The notes below the pieces were generated by a model. That model did no database searches, had not been told where the DNA came from, and was given only the letters and a program-made list of their open reading frames with translations. A stretch of DNA of 59,342 bases from Deinococcus aerolatus. GTDB lineage: Bacteria > Deinococcota > Deinococci > Deinococcales > Deinococcaceae. Location: NCBI RefSeq assembly GCF_014647055.1, contig NZ_BMOL01000005.1:182689-242030 (forward strand), read 5' to 3'. This document shows positions 20,049-28,849 of the stretch, piece after piece (positions within the stretch are counted from its first letter, which is position 1; each line of letters opens with the position of its first letter). The translations under genes were made by a program, and so were the position numbers.

Positions 20049-21875
20049 TCAGTTCGAGCCCACGCTCATGCCAGCCGCGCGGAACTTGCTCTGCCACAAC
20101 TGGTACTCCTGCTTCTCGGTGTCCAGTGTGACGGCGCCGGACCAGCTTTTGTTGTTGTAGCAGGTGCTGGTGCAGTCGGGCAGCCAGGTGTTGTTCAGCC
20201 ACGTGCTGTTGTTGCTGTTGACACGTGTCCAGCCGATTACGTTGTTGTAAACCGTGTTGTTGAACCAAGTGTTGATGAGTTTGCCTTTGTGGATGTCCCA
20301 GACATAGATGCCGACGTTCTGCGACTGGTTGACCTCTCCGGTGGGCAGTCGGCCACTTGACAGGACACGATTGTTGAAGACCCTATGGTTATGACCACCG
20401 GCAATACCGATGCCCTGGTTGGAGGTGCTGACGATCTGGTTGTTGTAAACGTCGACGTAGCCACCGGCCTCGTTCATGTTGCGCTCAGGGCCGTCGCCCA
20501 GCATGATGCCGCCGCCGGAATACGAACTGTCGGACAAATCAACAGCGAAAGCACCCTGAATGTAGTTGTCATGAATTTGAATTCGGCTGCTGGAGGTTCC
20601 GCTGGTGGAGTACAGGTTGATGTTCTCTTCAAGTGAGCTCTTGCCCGGCTCGTTGATCACTTCGTTCCAGGCAATTTCTATACCTGGCACGCTGCGAACT
20701 TTGGCGAGCTGAGCGAACTGGACGCGGTAGCGCTCTCCATTGTAGCCGCCCTTACCGTCGCTGCGGCGTCCATCAATGTTCTTGGCTTTATTGCGCAGGA
20801 TTTTGATCGTCTGTCCTGCACCCTTTCCGTCGAACTCGTTGACGTAGATCCCTGTGGTTCCCTCCATGTAGTTGTTTTCCACACGAAGACTGCGAACTTC
20901 TTCAACGGCGATAAAACGTCCAGCCGGTCTGCCCGCAACATTGGGATTCATCCCATAGCCATTGGAATTGCGGACCGTCAGGTTGACAAACCAGCCACGG
21001 ATCAGCTCGCCGCGTCCGCGCATGTTGGACCCCTCGATCACGACAGGCTCGCTCGTCTTGATATATACCGCAGGGACCCTAGGGTCTAGGCTCTCCCAGT
21101 TGCCGCGGTAGGTGCCGCCCTTTGTGATGACCAGTGGCCCGCTGTACTTGACATTGTTGGAAGGTGGAGGCGTGGGAGAGGGCGCAGCGGCAGGAGGCGT
21201 GGGCTTGCTGGAAACATTGCAGTCTACTAGAACAGGCCCGCCCCAGTTGGCATGATCGTAGTCAATGTTATCGCCCGCATTAATAACCACCAGCTTCAGT
21301 TCCTTGCGTCCCAAGACGTCTACATTGACCGTCTTGGCCTTGTCAGCACCGGTCATCTTGCCACTGTCAAATAGCTTCTTACCGTCGGCGTAGACCTGGA
21401 ATATCACGCTGCCCCGGCTGCCTACCTCGTCGTCCATGCCCACGTCGCTCGTAAACCGGCTGCACTTGCCCTCAAGATTAAAGGTCATCGAGGAGTTGGA
21501 ATGCACGCCAAAACCGCTGTCGTACCCCTTGCCCTGAATCAGCAGTTTGCCTCCGTCCTTAGAGCCCTTCTCGCCATTGCTCATGTTGCGCTCAATGGGG
21601 CCCCAGCCACTGGTGGCAGCCGTCCAGGGCTCGTTGCTCAGTGCGTTGTTACCGGCCTTGAGATCCTGCGACTTCAAATCTGTCAGCCCATTGTCAGAGG
21701 AAACCCATGAATGGTCCGTGCCGTCGTAGATGAACTGACTGCCGTCCCGTTGATCTGCCTGGGGCTGCTGCTCCGCAGGCAGCTGTGGCGCCGCATTCTG
21801 CTGAGAGCAGGCAGCCAGGGTCAGAGTGAGGGCCAGGGCGGTGAGGGACAGGGCGGAACGGGTGGAGTGGGACAT
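20049..21875 (-). CDS. NPCBM plus right-handed beta-helix lipoprotein
   Basis: 608 residues, surface-exposed by inference. The signal peptide ends with the lipobox LAAC (Cys about 20). Residues 45-195 resemble an NPCBM carbohydrate-binding module, as in glycoside hydrolases: GWGPIERNMSNGEKGSKDGG, then GYDSGFGVHSNSSMTFNL and YADGKKLFDSGKM. A Pro-rich linker follows, then a parallel beta-helix of Asn-rich repeats (VENNYMEGTTGIYVNEF, IQIHDNYIQGA, VYNNQIVS, VFNNRVLSS) like pectate-lyase-fold proteins. No lyase catalytic set is identified. Start at 21875 is fixed by AAAGGA upstream. Base composition is less GC-rich than neighbours, suggesting transfer. Confidence 0.8.
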   Translation of the reverse strand: MSHSTRSALSLTALALTLTLAACSQQNAAPQLPAEQQPQADQRDGSQFIYDGTDHSWVSSDNGLTDLKSQDLKAGNNALSNEPWTAATSGWGPIERNMSNGEKGSKDGGKLLIQGKGYDSGFGVHSNSSMTFNLEGKCSRFTSDVGMDDEVGSRGSVIFQVYADGKKLFDSGKMTGADKAKTVNVDVLGRKELKLVVINAGDNIDYDHANWGGPVLVDCNVSSKPTPPAAAPSPTPPPSNNVKYSGPLVITKGGTYRGNWESLDPRVPAVYIKTSEPVVIEGSNMRGRGELIRGWFVNLTVRNSNGYGMNPNVAGRPAGRFIAVEEVRSLRVENNYMEGTTGIYVNEFDGKGAGQTIKILRNKAKNIDGRRSDGKGGYNGERYRVQFAQLAKVRSVPGIEIAWNEVINEPGKSSLEENINLYSTSGTSSSRIQIHDNYIQGAFAVDLSDSSYSGGGIMLGDGPERNMNEAGGYVDVYNNQIVSTSNQGIGIAGGHNHRVFNNRVLSSGRLPTGEVNQSQNVGIYVWDIHKGKLINTWFNNTVYNNVIGWTRVNSNNSTWLNNTWLPDCTSTCYNNKSWSGAVTLDTEKQEYQLWQSKFRAAGMSVGSN

Positions 21876-22048
21876 GGAATTTCCTTTTGAGATGGACGTG
21901 TGCTTGATCGTTTTAGCTTCAAGCACGGGGTGGGTCTAGATGTGCGCTTCGGCGCTCATTCCAACTTCGGCGGCGCCATACGGCTGCCGGTTGAGCAAGG
22001 CACGTTCGGCTTGCCTCAACAGTGCACGCGTTCATCGGACATGCATAG

Positions 22049-22351
22049 TCACCTTAACGAAATCTTATTAGAGAACTCTGCAAAGGAATTGGCTGCCAGG
22101 ATTCTCATTTGCCTCATAGACTTCAGAAACATCGAGAAGGTAAGTAAGTTTCTGCCTTTTGGGACACTGAAGTAGAATTTCTCACACTGCGCCTCAAAGG
22201 TTGTGGGAGCCGTTTGAAGAGCGGCCTTAGCCAAATCTCTAAAACTTAGCGATAGAAGTGCGTCACCGTCAAAGTCGTTGCTGACGCTACAACGGCTTAA
22301 ATCTCTAGGGCTATGACCTACCGTCAATCGCTGAAATTCATTATGGATCAT
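22049..22351 (-). CDS. Hypothetical protein in AT-rich island
   Basis: A 100-residue frame: MIHNEFQRLTVGHSPRDLSRC and then LSFRDLAKAALQTAPTTFEA, FYFSVPKGRNLLTFSMFLKSMRQM. Composition looks protein-like but no domain is recognised, and there is no clear ribosome-binding site. It may be a remnant of a foreign gene. Low certainty. Confidence 0.25.
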   Translation of the reverse strand: MIHNEFQRLTVGHSPRDLSRCSVSNDFDGDALLSLSFRDLAKAALQTAPTTFEAQCEKFYFSVPKGRNLLTFSMFLKSMRQMRILAANSFAEFSNKISLR

Positions 22352-22679
22352 ACTAAATTATAAATAGGTCATAATAATGCTAAAATTGAGACTCTGATAT
22401 AGTAATTCTGTGATTAAATATACTAAATGTCTTATTAATATATTATCTTTACTTAGTCGCAAAGCCAAGCCTATTCATTTTTTATTGAGAAGAGACTGCA
22501 GTTCGACTTCCTGTCACTCTCGTTATACGAAAAGACAGACGCTTATTACGGCGTCAAGGAGCACCTCTGCAACCATCTCAACTGCAAAGTCTGGGCCCAA
22601 CCGTCTACTGGAAGCTCATCGGATCAGTCTGGTTGCCATACCCAGCCGATCGCTGTGGCAATCGTTGGGATGACATTTC

Positions 22680-22688
22680 ACCTTCCCC
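22680..22688 (+). repeat. Target-site duplication of the IS4-like element, left copy
   Basis: ACCTTCCCC, repeated exactly at 23791-23799. Confidence 0.75.
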
Positions 22689-23790
22689 CTCTGTACCGGA
22701 CAACTTGACTTCAAGCTGCGCCTGGCGCATGAAATGGAGTGCTTAGCAGCCTGATCAGTGCGGGCAACTCGGGCAGTCCCCACCGCAGCGCATGGCCGAG
22801 CCGTTCCGCGCCGTAGCGCACCAGGCTCATGGCCGTTTTGCCATGAGCCTTCACCTTGACTGGCACCTGCGCTTGGAGCCACATGCCCACCCGCAGGCAG
22901 CTGACCCAGGCCAGGACGACCAGCCCGAAGAGACGTCCGGTCCGGGCGAGTGATGCCCGTGCGCTCCAGGTCAAAGCCGCGCACCTTGAGGCTCGCGAAG
23001 GTGCACCCCACGGACCAGCGAGCTCGGTACAGCACACACGTGTCCCACACGCTGACATCTGGTGGCCACAACCTGCATCACCTCGCCGTACACATTGGCG
23101 CGTTCGGCCAGGCACCGGACCTCCCCGACCTTCAGATCACCGAACCACGCATCAACGCGCAGCTCGTCGACGACGGCATTCTTCCGGATGCGGATGGCCC
23201 GTTTGATTTTCTTGCGCCTCAGAAAGCGGAACCACTCGCCGCCATCGTGATCGAGAGCAGTCCAGACGAGCGGCACCGTGTATCCGTGGAGGACGACACC
23301 AAGGACCAGGAGGTTCAGGGGCGTCTCTCCGCGCTCCCAGGTGCGGGTAGGCGTCCTCATGGGCGTCCGTTCTGCCCAAGAAGGTACGGTCCATGCTGAG
23401 CAACAACTTCCCTGGGGGCAGCAGGGTCAGCAGGAAAGCGAGAAAGACCGGTTCGGTCAGTTGCGGGTCCCGACAGCCGCGCTCCACCCGGCGTTTCTTC
23501 GCGTCAATGGAGCTCACTCCGGGGAGGTGACCGCACAGGTCACTCTGATTTACGCTCCTGGCGGTCACCATGGCGAAGACGATATCGACGACGCGCTGCA
23601 GCGTGTCGTGGCGCAGGAAGGGCACGCAGGCTTTGAAGTGGCGGGTGAGTTCGCTCCGCTGGAGGTCGGCGGGTTTTGGCGTGGTCACACACCCAAGACA
23701 CCGCTATTTGTCGCGCCTGTTCGCAACCAGTCACACCTTCAGGGATTTGACGTCCAGCACGGTCTCAATACGGAGTTGTCCGGTACGGAG
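22689..23790 (-). mobile_element. Decayed IS4-family-like element, 1102 bp
   Basis: The ends are 18-bp inverted repeats, CTCTGTACCGGACAACTT at 22689-22706 against the complement of GAGTTGTCCGGTACGGAG at 23773-23790, matching at 16 of 18 positions. Exact 9-bp duplications flank it. Inside is a minus-strand transposase broken by several frame shifts. Size and duplication length fit IS4-group elements. Confidence 0.8.
22711..23688 (-). pseudogene. IS4-like transposase, frameshifted
   Basis: The intact-looking N-terminal part (from 23688) reads MTTPKPADLQRSELTRHFKA, then FAMVTARSVNQSDLCGHLPG and GKLLLSMDRT, containing the first acidic residue. The reading then passes to a second frame (ETPLNLLVLGVVLHGYTVPLVW; RKNAVVDELRVDAWFGDL) and to a third (YRARWSVGCTFASLKVRGFDLERTG), which carries the family's Y-x2-R-x3-E-x6-K-like block in altered form. 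It ends with LVRYGAERLGHALRWGLPELPAL at about 22711. At least three frame changes are needed, so it is not functional. Confidence 0.75.
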
Positions 23791-23799
23791 ACCTTCCCC
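23791..23799 (+). repeat. Target-site duplication of the IS4-like element, right copy
   Basis: ACCTTCCCC, identical to 22680-22688. Confidence 0.75.
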
Positions 23800-24100
23800 T
23801 ACAATGCTCAGCACTCTGGCCAATGGCCTGGACGGATCGATGCCTCAAGCCAGCCTCTACCACCCGCCGTTACACGGGGCCAGTCGAAACCATTATGTAT
23901 TGCGCTCGAAATCCTGTTAGATGATCCCCGACGTGCACGGCAAGGGAGCATGAGCAGAAGGGCCAGGAAAAATGCCCGTTCCTGGCCCGCGTGGAGTTGT
24001 ACGTGCGGGCGGTGCCGCCCACCTGAACTCGCGACGGCAACGCATCATGCCCTGCCACAGATAGGCCCCAACTCGTGGCCAAACGCCATGCGCGCAGTTC
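23800..24100. other. Intergenic, no supported gene
   Basis: About 300 bases between the IS4-like element and the small membrane protein gene. It continues the island sequence that the IS interrupted. Frames on both strands look like shadows. No RNA or terminator recognised. Confidence 0.4.
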
Positions 24101-24388
24101 TCAGGCCACGGATTCGCGGACCAGGCCGTTTACGACGGTGTCGGTCATCCAGGCATTGACCTGGAGATTGGGGCTTGTGGGACCCTGATTTTCCAGCGTC
24201 ACGCTCCAGCGCTCTCCCTGCACAGTCCTGACAACGACTGAAAGCGCCAGCACCAGCAGCAGGCACAGTGCGACGGCGGCGGGCAACAGCGCGAGCATGA
24301 AGAAGGTCATAAGACACTGTGCTTGACTGTCTCTTTCCAGAGTCTGACAGGCTTCTGTCAGTTTCTGAATTAAGACGCTGTCTCTCAT
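24101..24388 (-). CDS. Small hypothetical membrane protein
   Basis: 95 residues: a charged N-terminus (MRDSVLIQKLTEACQTLERD), one strong membrane helix at about 28-54 (FFMLALLPAAVALCLLLVLALSVVV), then an outside or inside domain WSVTLENQGPTSPNLQVNAWMTDTVVNGLVRES. The ATG at 24388 is one of several possible starts; TTAGG lies just before it. No family recognised. The longer frame to 24529 adds an unlikely basic extension. Confidence 0.45.
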   Translation of the reverse strand: MRDSVLIQKLTEACQTLERDSQAQCLMTFFMLALLPAAVALCLLLVLALSVVVRTVQGERWSVTLENQGPTSPNLQVNAWMTDTVVNGLVRESVA

Positions 24389-24539
24389 CCTAAGCTCATA
24401 TAAGGGAAGTGCGATGAAACTCCTATTGTGGCGGTTCCACTGTGCTGCACACCTGATCTCCCGCTGGGCTGCCTTTTGCCAGCGCCGATGGGTCTGGATG
24501 CCCGTCCCCAGCTCACGGACAGGCGGCACCTTGCGCCCC

Positions 24540-24545
24540 TAGACT
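24540..24545 (+). promoter_or_regulatory. Leaderless -10 element of kbl
   Basis: TAGACT ends six bases before the ATG at 24552. Confidence 0.5.
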
Positions 24546-24551
24546 CATGAC

Positions 24552-25742
24552 ATGTCAACCACTTTGTCGGAGCGCCTGAGCGCCGAACTTGCCGGACTGC
24601 GGGACAGCGGGCTGCTGATCAGGCCGCGGGTGCTGGACGGGGCCAACCGTGCCCGGATGCGGGTGGACGGGCGCGAGGTGGTGAACCTGGCGAGCAACAA
24701 CTACCTGGGCTTTGCCGATCACCCGCGCCTGAAGGAAAGGGCCGCCGCCTACCTGCGCGAGTGGGGCGTCGGGGCTGGGGCGGTGCGGACCATCGCCGGG
24801 ACCCTGCGAATTCATGAGGAACTGGAAGAACAGCTGGCCGCCTTCAAGCACACCGGCAGCGCGCTGGTGCTGCACAGCGGCTTTACCACCAACCAGGGGG
24901 TGCTGGGCGCACTGCTCAAGGAGGGTGATCTGGTCGTCAGCGACGAGCTGAACCACGCCAGCATCATCGACGGGCTGCGGCTGACCAAGGCCACCAAGAA
25001 GGTCTACAAACACTCGGACCCCACTGATCTGGAACGCATTCTGAAGGAGAACGAGACCGGCGGCCTGAAGCTGGTGGTCACCGATGGCGTGTTCAGCATG
25101 GACGGAGATCTGGCCCCGCTGGACAAACTGATCGAGGTGGCCCGCAGATACGGCGCAGTGACCTATGTGGACGACGCCCACGGCAGCGGCGTGATGGGCG
25201 AGGACGGGCGCGGTACGGTGCATCACTTCGGCTTCGAGCAGGCCGACGATGTGATTCAGGTGGGCACGCTGAGCAAGGCCTGGGGAGGTGTGGGAGGCTA
25301 CGCCGCGGGGCACGCGGACCTGCGCGAGCTGTTGATCAACCGCGCCCGTCCCTACCTGTTCTCCACCGCGCAGCCTCCGGCGGTGGTGGGTGGTCTGGTG
25401 GCTGCGATCGAGGAGGTGCAACGCGATCCGTCATTGATGCGTCGGCTGTGGGACAACACCCATTACTTCAAGGCCGAACTGGGCCGGCTGGGCTTTGACA
25501 CCATGGGCAGTGTCACGCCCATCACGCCCGTCGTGTTCGGCGAGGCCGAGGCCGCCTTCGAGGCCAGCCGACTGCTGTTCGAGGAAGGCGTCTTTGCTGT
25601 GGGCCTGGGCTTTCCCACCGTGCCGCGCGGCAGCGCCCGCATCCGCAACATTGTGACCGCCGAGCATACCCGCGACGATCTGGATCAGGCGCTGTCGGCC
25701 TACGAGAAGGTGGGCCGCCGGCTGAAGGTGGCCGGGGTCTGA
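24552..25742 (+). CDS. kbl: Glycine C-acetyltransferase / 2-amino-3-ketobutyrate CoA ligase
   Basis: PLP-dependent alpha-oxoamine synthase; 396 residues. It links threonine breakdown to glycine and acetyl-CoA. Key motifs: NLASNNYLGFADHP, GAGAVRTIAGT, SDELNHASIIDG, TDGVFSMDGDLAPL, VDDAHGSGVMG, and the PLP lysine in QVGTLSKAWGGVGGY. BioF (8-amino-7-oxononanoate synthase) is a close paralogue and Thermus relatives can act on both substrates, so exact specificity is open; Kbl is favoured by the overall pattern. The next gene starts 11 bases downstream. Confidence 0.88.
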   Translation: MSTTLSERLSAELAGLRDSGLLIRPRVLDGANRARMRVDGREVVNLASNNYLGFADHPRLKERAAAYLREWGVGAGAVRTIAGTLRIHEELEEQLAAFKHTGSALVLHSGFTTNQGVLGALLKEGDLVVSDELNHASIIDGLRLTKATKKVYKHSDPTDLERILKENETGGLKLVVTDGVFSMDGDLAPLDKLIEVARRYGAVTYVDDAHGSGVMGEDGRGTVHHFGFEQADDVIQVGTLSKAWGGVGGYAAGHADLRELLINRARPYLFSTAQPPAVVGGLVAAIEEVQRDPSLMRRLWDNTHYFKAELGRLGFDTMGSVTPITPVVFGEAEAAFEASRLLFEEGVFAVGLGFPTVPRGSARIRNIVTAEHTRDDLDQALSAYEKVGRRLKVAGV

Positions 25743-25753
25743 TCGACTACCGG

Positions 25754-26131
25754 GTGCGCGAATGGCCCGATCTGGCTGCGCTGGGGCAATTGCGAGCGGC
25801 GGCGTGGGGCGGGAAAGATGACGGGCAGTGGTGGCACCCGGTCCTTGAACGCAGCCTGACCTGGGTCACGGCTTTCGACGGCGAAACGCTGGTGGGCTTC
25901 GTGAATGTCGCCTGGGACGGTGGCGTGCATGCGTTCCTGCTGGACACCACCGTTCACCCGGACTGGGGGCGACGCGGCATCGGCACCGCGCTGGTGCGGC
26001 GGGCAGAGGCGGCGGCGCGTGAACACGGCGGGCTGGAATGGTTGCATGTGGATTACGAGGCCCCCCTGGCTGACTTTTATGCGGGCTGCGGCTTCATCTC
26101 CACGCCAGCGGGCCTGCGGAGACTGGGCTGA
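25754..26131 (+). CDS. GNAT family N-acetyltransferase
   Basis: 125 residues with the acetyl-CoA-binding motif A, VHPDWGRRGIGTALVRRAEAAARE, and the later LHVDYEAPLADFYAGCGF typical of the C-terminal GNAT strand-loop. Compact and cytoplasmic. The start is uncertain: the GTG at 25754 is the first standard codon, but in-frame LIDYR upstream (from about 25739) also looks like GNAT sequence and overlaps the kbl stop. Substrate unknown. Probably co-transcribed with kbl. Confidence 0.8.
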   Translation: MREWPDLAALGQLRAAAWGGKDDGQWWHPVLERSLTWVTAFDGETLVGFVNVAWDGGVHAFLLDTTVHPDWGRRGIGTALVRRAEAAAREHGGLEWLHVDYEAPLADFYAGCGFISTPAGLRRLG

Positions 26132-26161
26132 CCGTTCCCATCTGTCCCGCCCCTGCCCGGC

Positions 26162-26167
26162 TATCAT
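26162..26167 (+). promoter_or_regulatory. Leaderless -10 element of menG
   Basis: TATCAT ends seven bases before the ATG at 26175. Confidence 0.5.
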
Positions 26168-26174
26168 CGGCGCC

Positions 26175-26903
26175 ATGACCGCCGCACCGAAAAAGCCCCG
26201 CGTGGGCGACAGGCAGGACAAGGGCAGCGACGTGCAGGCCATGTTCGCCGACATCGCCCCACGCTACGACCTGCTGAACCGTGTCCTGAGTCTGGGCGTG
26301 GACCGAGGGTGGCGGCGCGAGGCGGCGCGGGAGGCTTTGGCCTTCGCCCCGGCGCGGGTGCTGGACGTGGCAACGGGCACCGCCGACTTCGCGCTGGAAC
26401 TCAAGACCCGTGCGCCGCAGGCCGAGGTGGTGGGCAGCGATTTCGTGCCGCAGATGCTGGAGATCGGGCGGACCAAGGTGGCGGCGCGGCATCTGGACAT
26501 CCTGCTGGAGGAGGGCGACGCCCTGAATCTGCCCTACCCGGACGGCAGTTTCGACAGCGTCACCTGCGCCTTTGGCTTCCGCAACTTCGCCGATTACGCG
26601 CTGGGTCTGTCCGAGTTCTGGCGGGTGCTGGCCCCGGGCGGGCGGGTGGTGATTCTGGAGTTCCCGCCGCCGCGCGCCGGGCTGTTCGGTTCCCTGTTCC
26701 GCTTTTACTTTCAGCATGTGCTACCGCGCATCGGTGGGCTGATCAGCGGCAACGCGGGCGCCTACACCTACCTGCCCGAGAGCGTGCTGGCCTTTCCGCC
26801 GCCCGAACGGCTGGCCGACCTGATGCGCGCCACTGGCTTTCGCACGCGCCACCGCCTGCTCACTTTCGGCATCGCGGCGCTGCATGTCGGGGACAAGCTG
26901 TAG
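26175..26903 (+). CDS. menG: Demethylmenaquinone methyltransferase
   Basis: SAM-dependent C-methyltransferase completing menaquinone synthesis (UbiE/MenG family); 242 residues. FADIAPRYDLLNRVLSLGVDRGWR is the family's N-terminal signature, VLDVATGTADFALEL the SAM loop, then GSDFVPQMLEIG, EEGDALNLPYPDGSFDSVTCAFGFRNF, and the C-terminal LGGLISGNAGAYTYLPES-like segment. Deinococcus uses menaquinone, so MenG rather than UbiE is preferred. The start follows from the leaderless -10. Confidence 0.95.
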   Translation: MTAAPKKPRVGDRQDKGSDVQAMFADIAPRYDLLNRVLSLGVDRGWRREAAREALAFAPARVLDVATGTADFALELKTRAPQAEVVGSDFVPQMLEIGRTKVAARHLDILLEEGDALNLPYPDGSFDSVTCAFGFRNFADYALGLSEFWRVLAPGGRVVILEFPPPRAGLFGSLFRFYFQHVLPRIGGLISGNAGAYTYLPESVLAFPPPERLADLMRATGFRTRHRLLTFGIAALHVGDKL

Positions 26904-26942
26904 AGCAGGCCTTCTGGTCCACCCGGCAGGCAGCCCAACCCG

Positions 26943-27374
26943 CTACCAGCCTTCCTCCTCGTCCGCAGCGTCGTCCTCGTTCACCACGCGCGCCCAGTCG
27001 CGCGCCACGGCGGGGTGGTATTGCAGCACCCGTTCCAGCAGGCGTTCCACATCTGCGTCGGCCCAGCCCTGAATGTTGGGCAGGCGGCGGGCGGGGGCAG
27101 CCGGCATGAAGGTTGCGGGTGCCGTGCGGTAGACCAGCAGGGTGGCGCAGACGTGCTTGCACATAGCGTTGTGTTCGTCGGGACAGCTGCAGGTCCACAT
27201 GCCCCGGCCCAGGTCCACCGCCACCCGGTACGGGGCGCGTTCGCTGCCCTGCACGCGGGCACGCAATGTGTCGCCCCCCTGGGTGCGCGTTCCGACCGCG
27301 CCCTGAAGCTGCCGCGCCCGGTCCATGACCTTTGTGCTGGCATACGCCAGCAGCCCGTCCACGTCCCGGCTCAT
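26943..27374 (-). CDS. SWIM zinc-finger protein
   Basis: 143 residues. The SWIM motif C-x-C-xn-C-x-H is seen as CSCPDEHNAMCKHV at about residues 61-74, preceded by YRVAVDLGRGMWT. SWIM domains bind nucleic acid or partner proteins. The C-terminus is acidic (DDAADEEEGW). The ATG overlaps the murE stop by four bases (ATGA), so it is the second gene of an operon with murE. Role unknown. Confidence 0.85.
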   Translation of the reverse strand: MSRDVDGLLAYASTKVMDRARQLQGAVGTRTQGGDTLRARVQGSERAPYRVAVDLGRGMWTCSCPDEHNAMCKHVCATLLVYRTAPATFMPAAPARRLPNIQGWADADVERLLERVLQYHPAVARDWARVVNEDDAADEEEGW

Positions 27375-28849
27375 CGTCCGGCGGGCGTCCAGGTGGCCAG
27401 CGCCGCCTGCGCCCTGGCCACCTCATCCCAGGAGATGGTTTCGTGGGCGCGTTCCAGGGTGTCTTCCGGCCCCTTGCCGGCCAGCAGCACGGTGTCGCCC
27501 GGCTGCGCCCGCCGGATGGTCCAGGCAATCGCCTCGGCCCGGTCCGCAATGGTGGTGAAATTCCCGCGCCCCGCCTCCTGTGCGCCGCGTTCCATCTCAC
27601 GCAGGATGTCGGCCAGGGGGGTGTCGCGGCAGTCCTCCTCGGTGAAGACGGCGTGATCGGCCAGCCGGGTGGCGACCTCGCCCAGCGGCGCGCGTTTGCC
27701 CGGATCGCGTGGCCCGCCGGCCGAGCCGAGCAGCACCCACAGCTGGCCCGGCGTGGTGGTCCGCAGGGTGGCCAGCGCCTTTTCCAGACTGGGCGGCGTG
27801 TGCGTGAAGTCCACGATCACGCGGGGGGCCGTTTCCCGGCCAGGAACCAGTTCCATTCGCCCCGGCACCCCCCGGAAGGACGCCAGCCCCGCGATCAGCT
27901 GCTCTGCCGTCACCCCCAGCTGCGCCGCCGCCGCCATGGCCGCCAGCGCGTTCGCCACGTTGAAGCGCCCGATCATGGGGAGACCGGCCTGGAATTCGCC
28001 CAGCGGCGAGGCCACCCGGAACGTCAACCCCTGCGCCTTCTCTTCTATAGCCTGCGCCTTCCAGTCGGCCGCTGCGCCCTCCGCGCTGTAGGTTGTTTCC
28101 TGGGGCGCAAGGCCGGTCAGCCGCGCCGTCCACGGGTCGTCGGCGTTCAGGACGGCGCAGCGGGCACGCTCGATCAGTTTGCGTTTCTCGGCGAAGTAAT
28201 TCTCCACGGTGCCGTGGAAATCCAGGTGTTCGCGGCTCAGGTGGGTCCAGACCGCCACCGCCCAGGCCACGCCGCGCACCCGGTCGAGGGCCAGGGCGTG
28301 ACTGCTGGCCTCCAGCACTGCCGCGTCTGCCCCCGCCGTGACCAGCTCACGCAGGGTGGCCTGGACCTGCGGGGCCTCGGGCGTGGTGAAATGGGCCGGG
28401 AAGTGCCGCAATTCCCCGTCCGGCAGTTCGTAGCCCACGGTGCTGAGCAGCCCGGTCTGCAGGCCCGCCGCCCGCAGCAGATGGCGGGTTAGCCACGCGG
28501 TGGTGGTCTTGCCGTCGGTGCCGGTGACGCCCACCACCCACAGCTCCCGGCTGGGGTGCCCCGAGAGCGCCGCCGCCGCGTCGGCCAGCGCCGCCCGCGC
28601 GTCCGGCACGCGCAGGTACGGCAGCGGCGAGGCCACGCCGTCGGGCAACCCCTCGCCCAGCACCGCCACCGCGCCCGCCTGCTGCACCCGGTCCAGAAAG
28701 CTGTGGCCGTCGAAACGCGCTCCACGAATTGCTACGAACACGTCGCCCGGTCCGGCCCAGTCGGCGTTGTGGGTGACGCCGCGCACCGGCAGGTCAGGCA
28801 GGGAGGCGTGGGGAAGACTCAGGGCGGCGGCCAGGGCTTGCAGACGCAT
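27371..28849 (-). CDS. murE: UDP-N-acetylmuramoyl-tripeptide synthetase
   Basis: Adds the third amino acid to the peptidoglycan stem peptide in the cytoplasm; 492 residues. The ATP loop is VVGVTGTDGKTTTAWL (GTDGKTT at 110-116), followed by STVGYELPDG, HFTTPEAPQVQ, EASSHALALDR and WTHLSREHLDFHGTVENYFAEKRKL. The C-terminal ligase domain has GSAGGPRDPGKRAPLG. The loop that reads DNPR in diaminopimelate-adding enzymes is FTEEDCRDTP (402-411). Deinococcus peptidoglycan contains L-ornithine (known), so ornithine is the likely substrate. TACCCT (28856-28861), six bases upstream, fixes the start at 28849. Confidence 0.93.
   Translation of the reverse strand: MRLQALAAALSLPHASLPDLPVRGVTHNADWAGPGDVFVAIRGARFDGHSFLDRVQQAGAVAVLGEGLPDGVASPLPYLRVPDARAALADAAAALSGHPSRELWVVGVTGTDGKTTTAWLTRHLLRAAGLQTGLLSTVGYELPDGELRHFPAHFTTPEAPQVQATLRELVTAGADAAVLEASSHALALDRVRGVAWAVAVWTHLSREHLDFHGTVENYFAEKRKLIERARCAVLNADDPWTARLTGLAPQETTYSAEGAAADWKAQAIEEKAQGLTFRVASPLGEFQAGLPMIGRFNVANALAAMAAAAQLGVTAEQLIAGLASFRGVPGRMELVPGRETAPRVIVDFTHTPPSLEKALATLRTTTPGQLWVLLGSAGGPRDPGKRAPLGEVATRLADHAVFTEEDCRDTPLADILREMERGAQEAGRGNFTTIADRAEAIAWTIRRAQPGDTVLLAGKGPEDTLERAHETISWDEVARAQAALATWTPAGR

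Larger units (their letters stand above)
21876..22688. other. AT-rich accessory island
   Basis: The base composition drops sharply compared with the GC-rich flanks, most strongly at about 22340-22470, where A and T dominate. Codon patterns do not fit the host. Only weak frames are present. The right edge of the island is cut by the IS4-like element, whose target duplication starts at 22680. It is probably foreign DNA. Confidence 0.55.

Noticed and set aside
22410..22673. 87-residue plus-strand frame in the AT-rich island
   Set aside because: Ser/Arg-rich composition; another frame over the same bases (from about 22490) looks more protein-like, though it too is unsupported.
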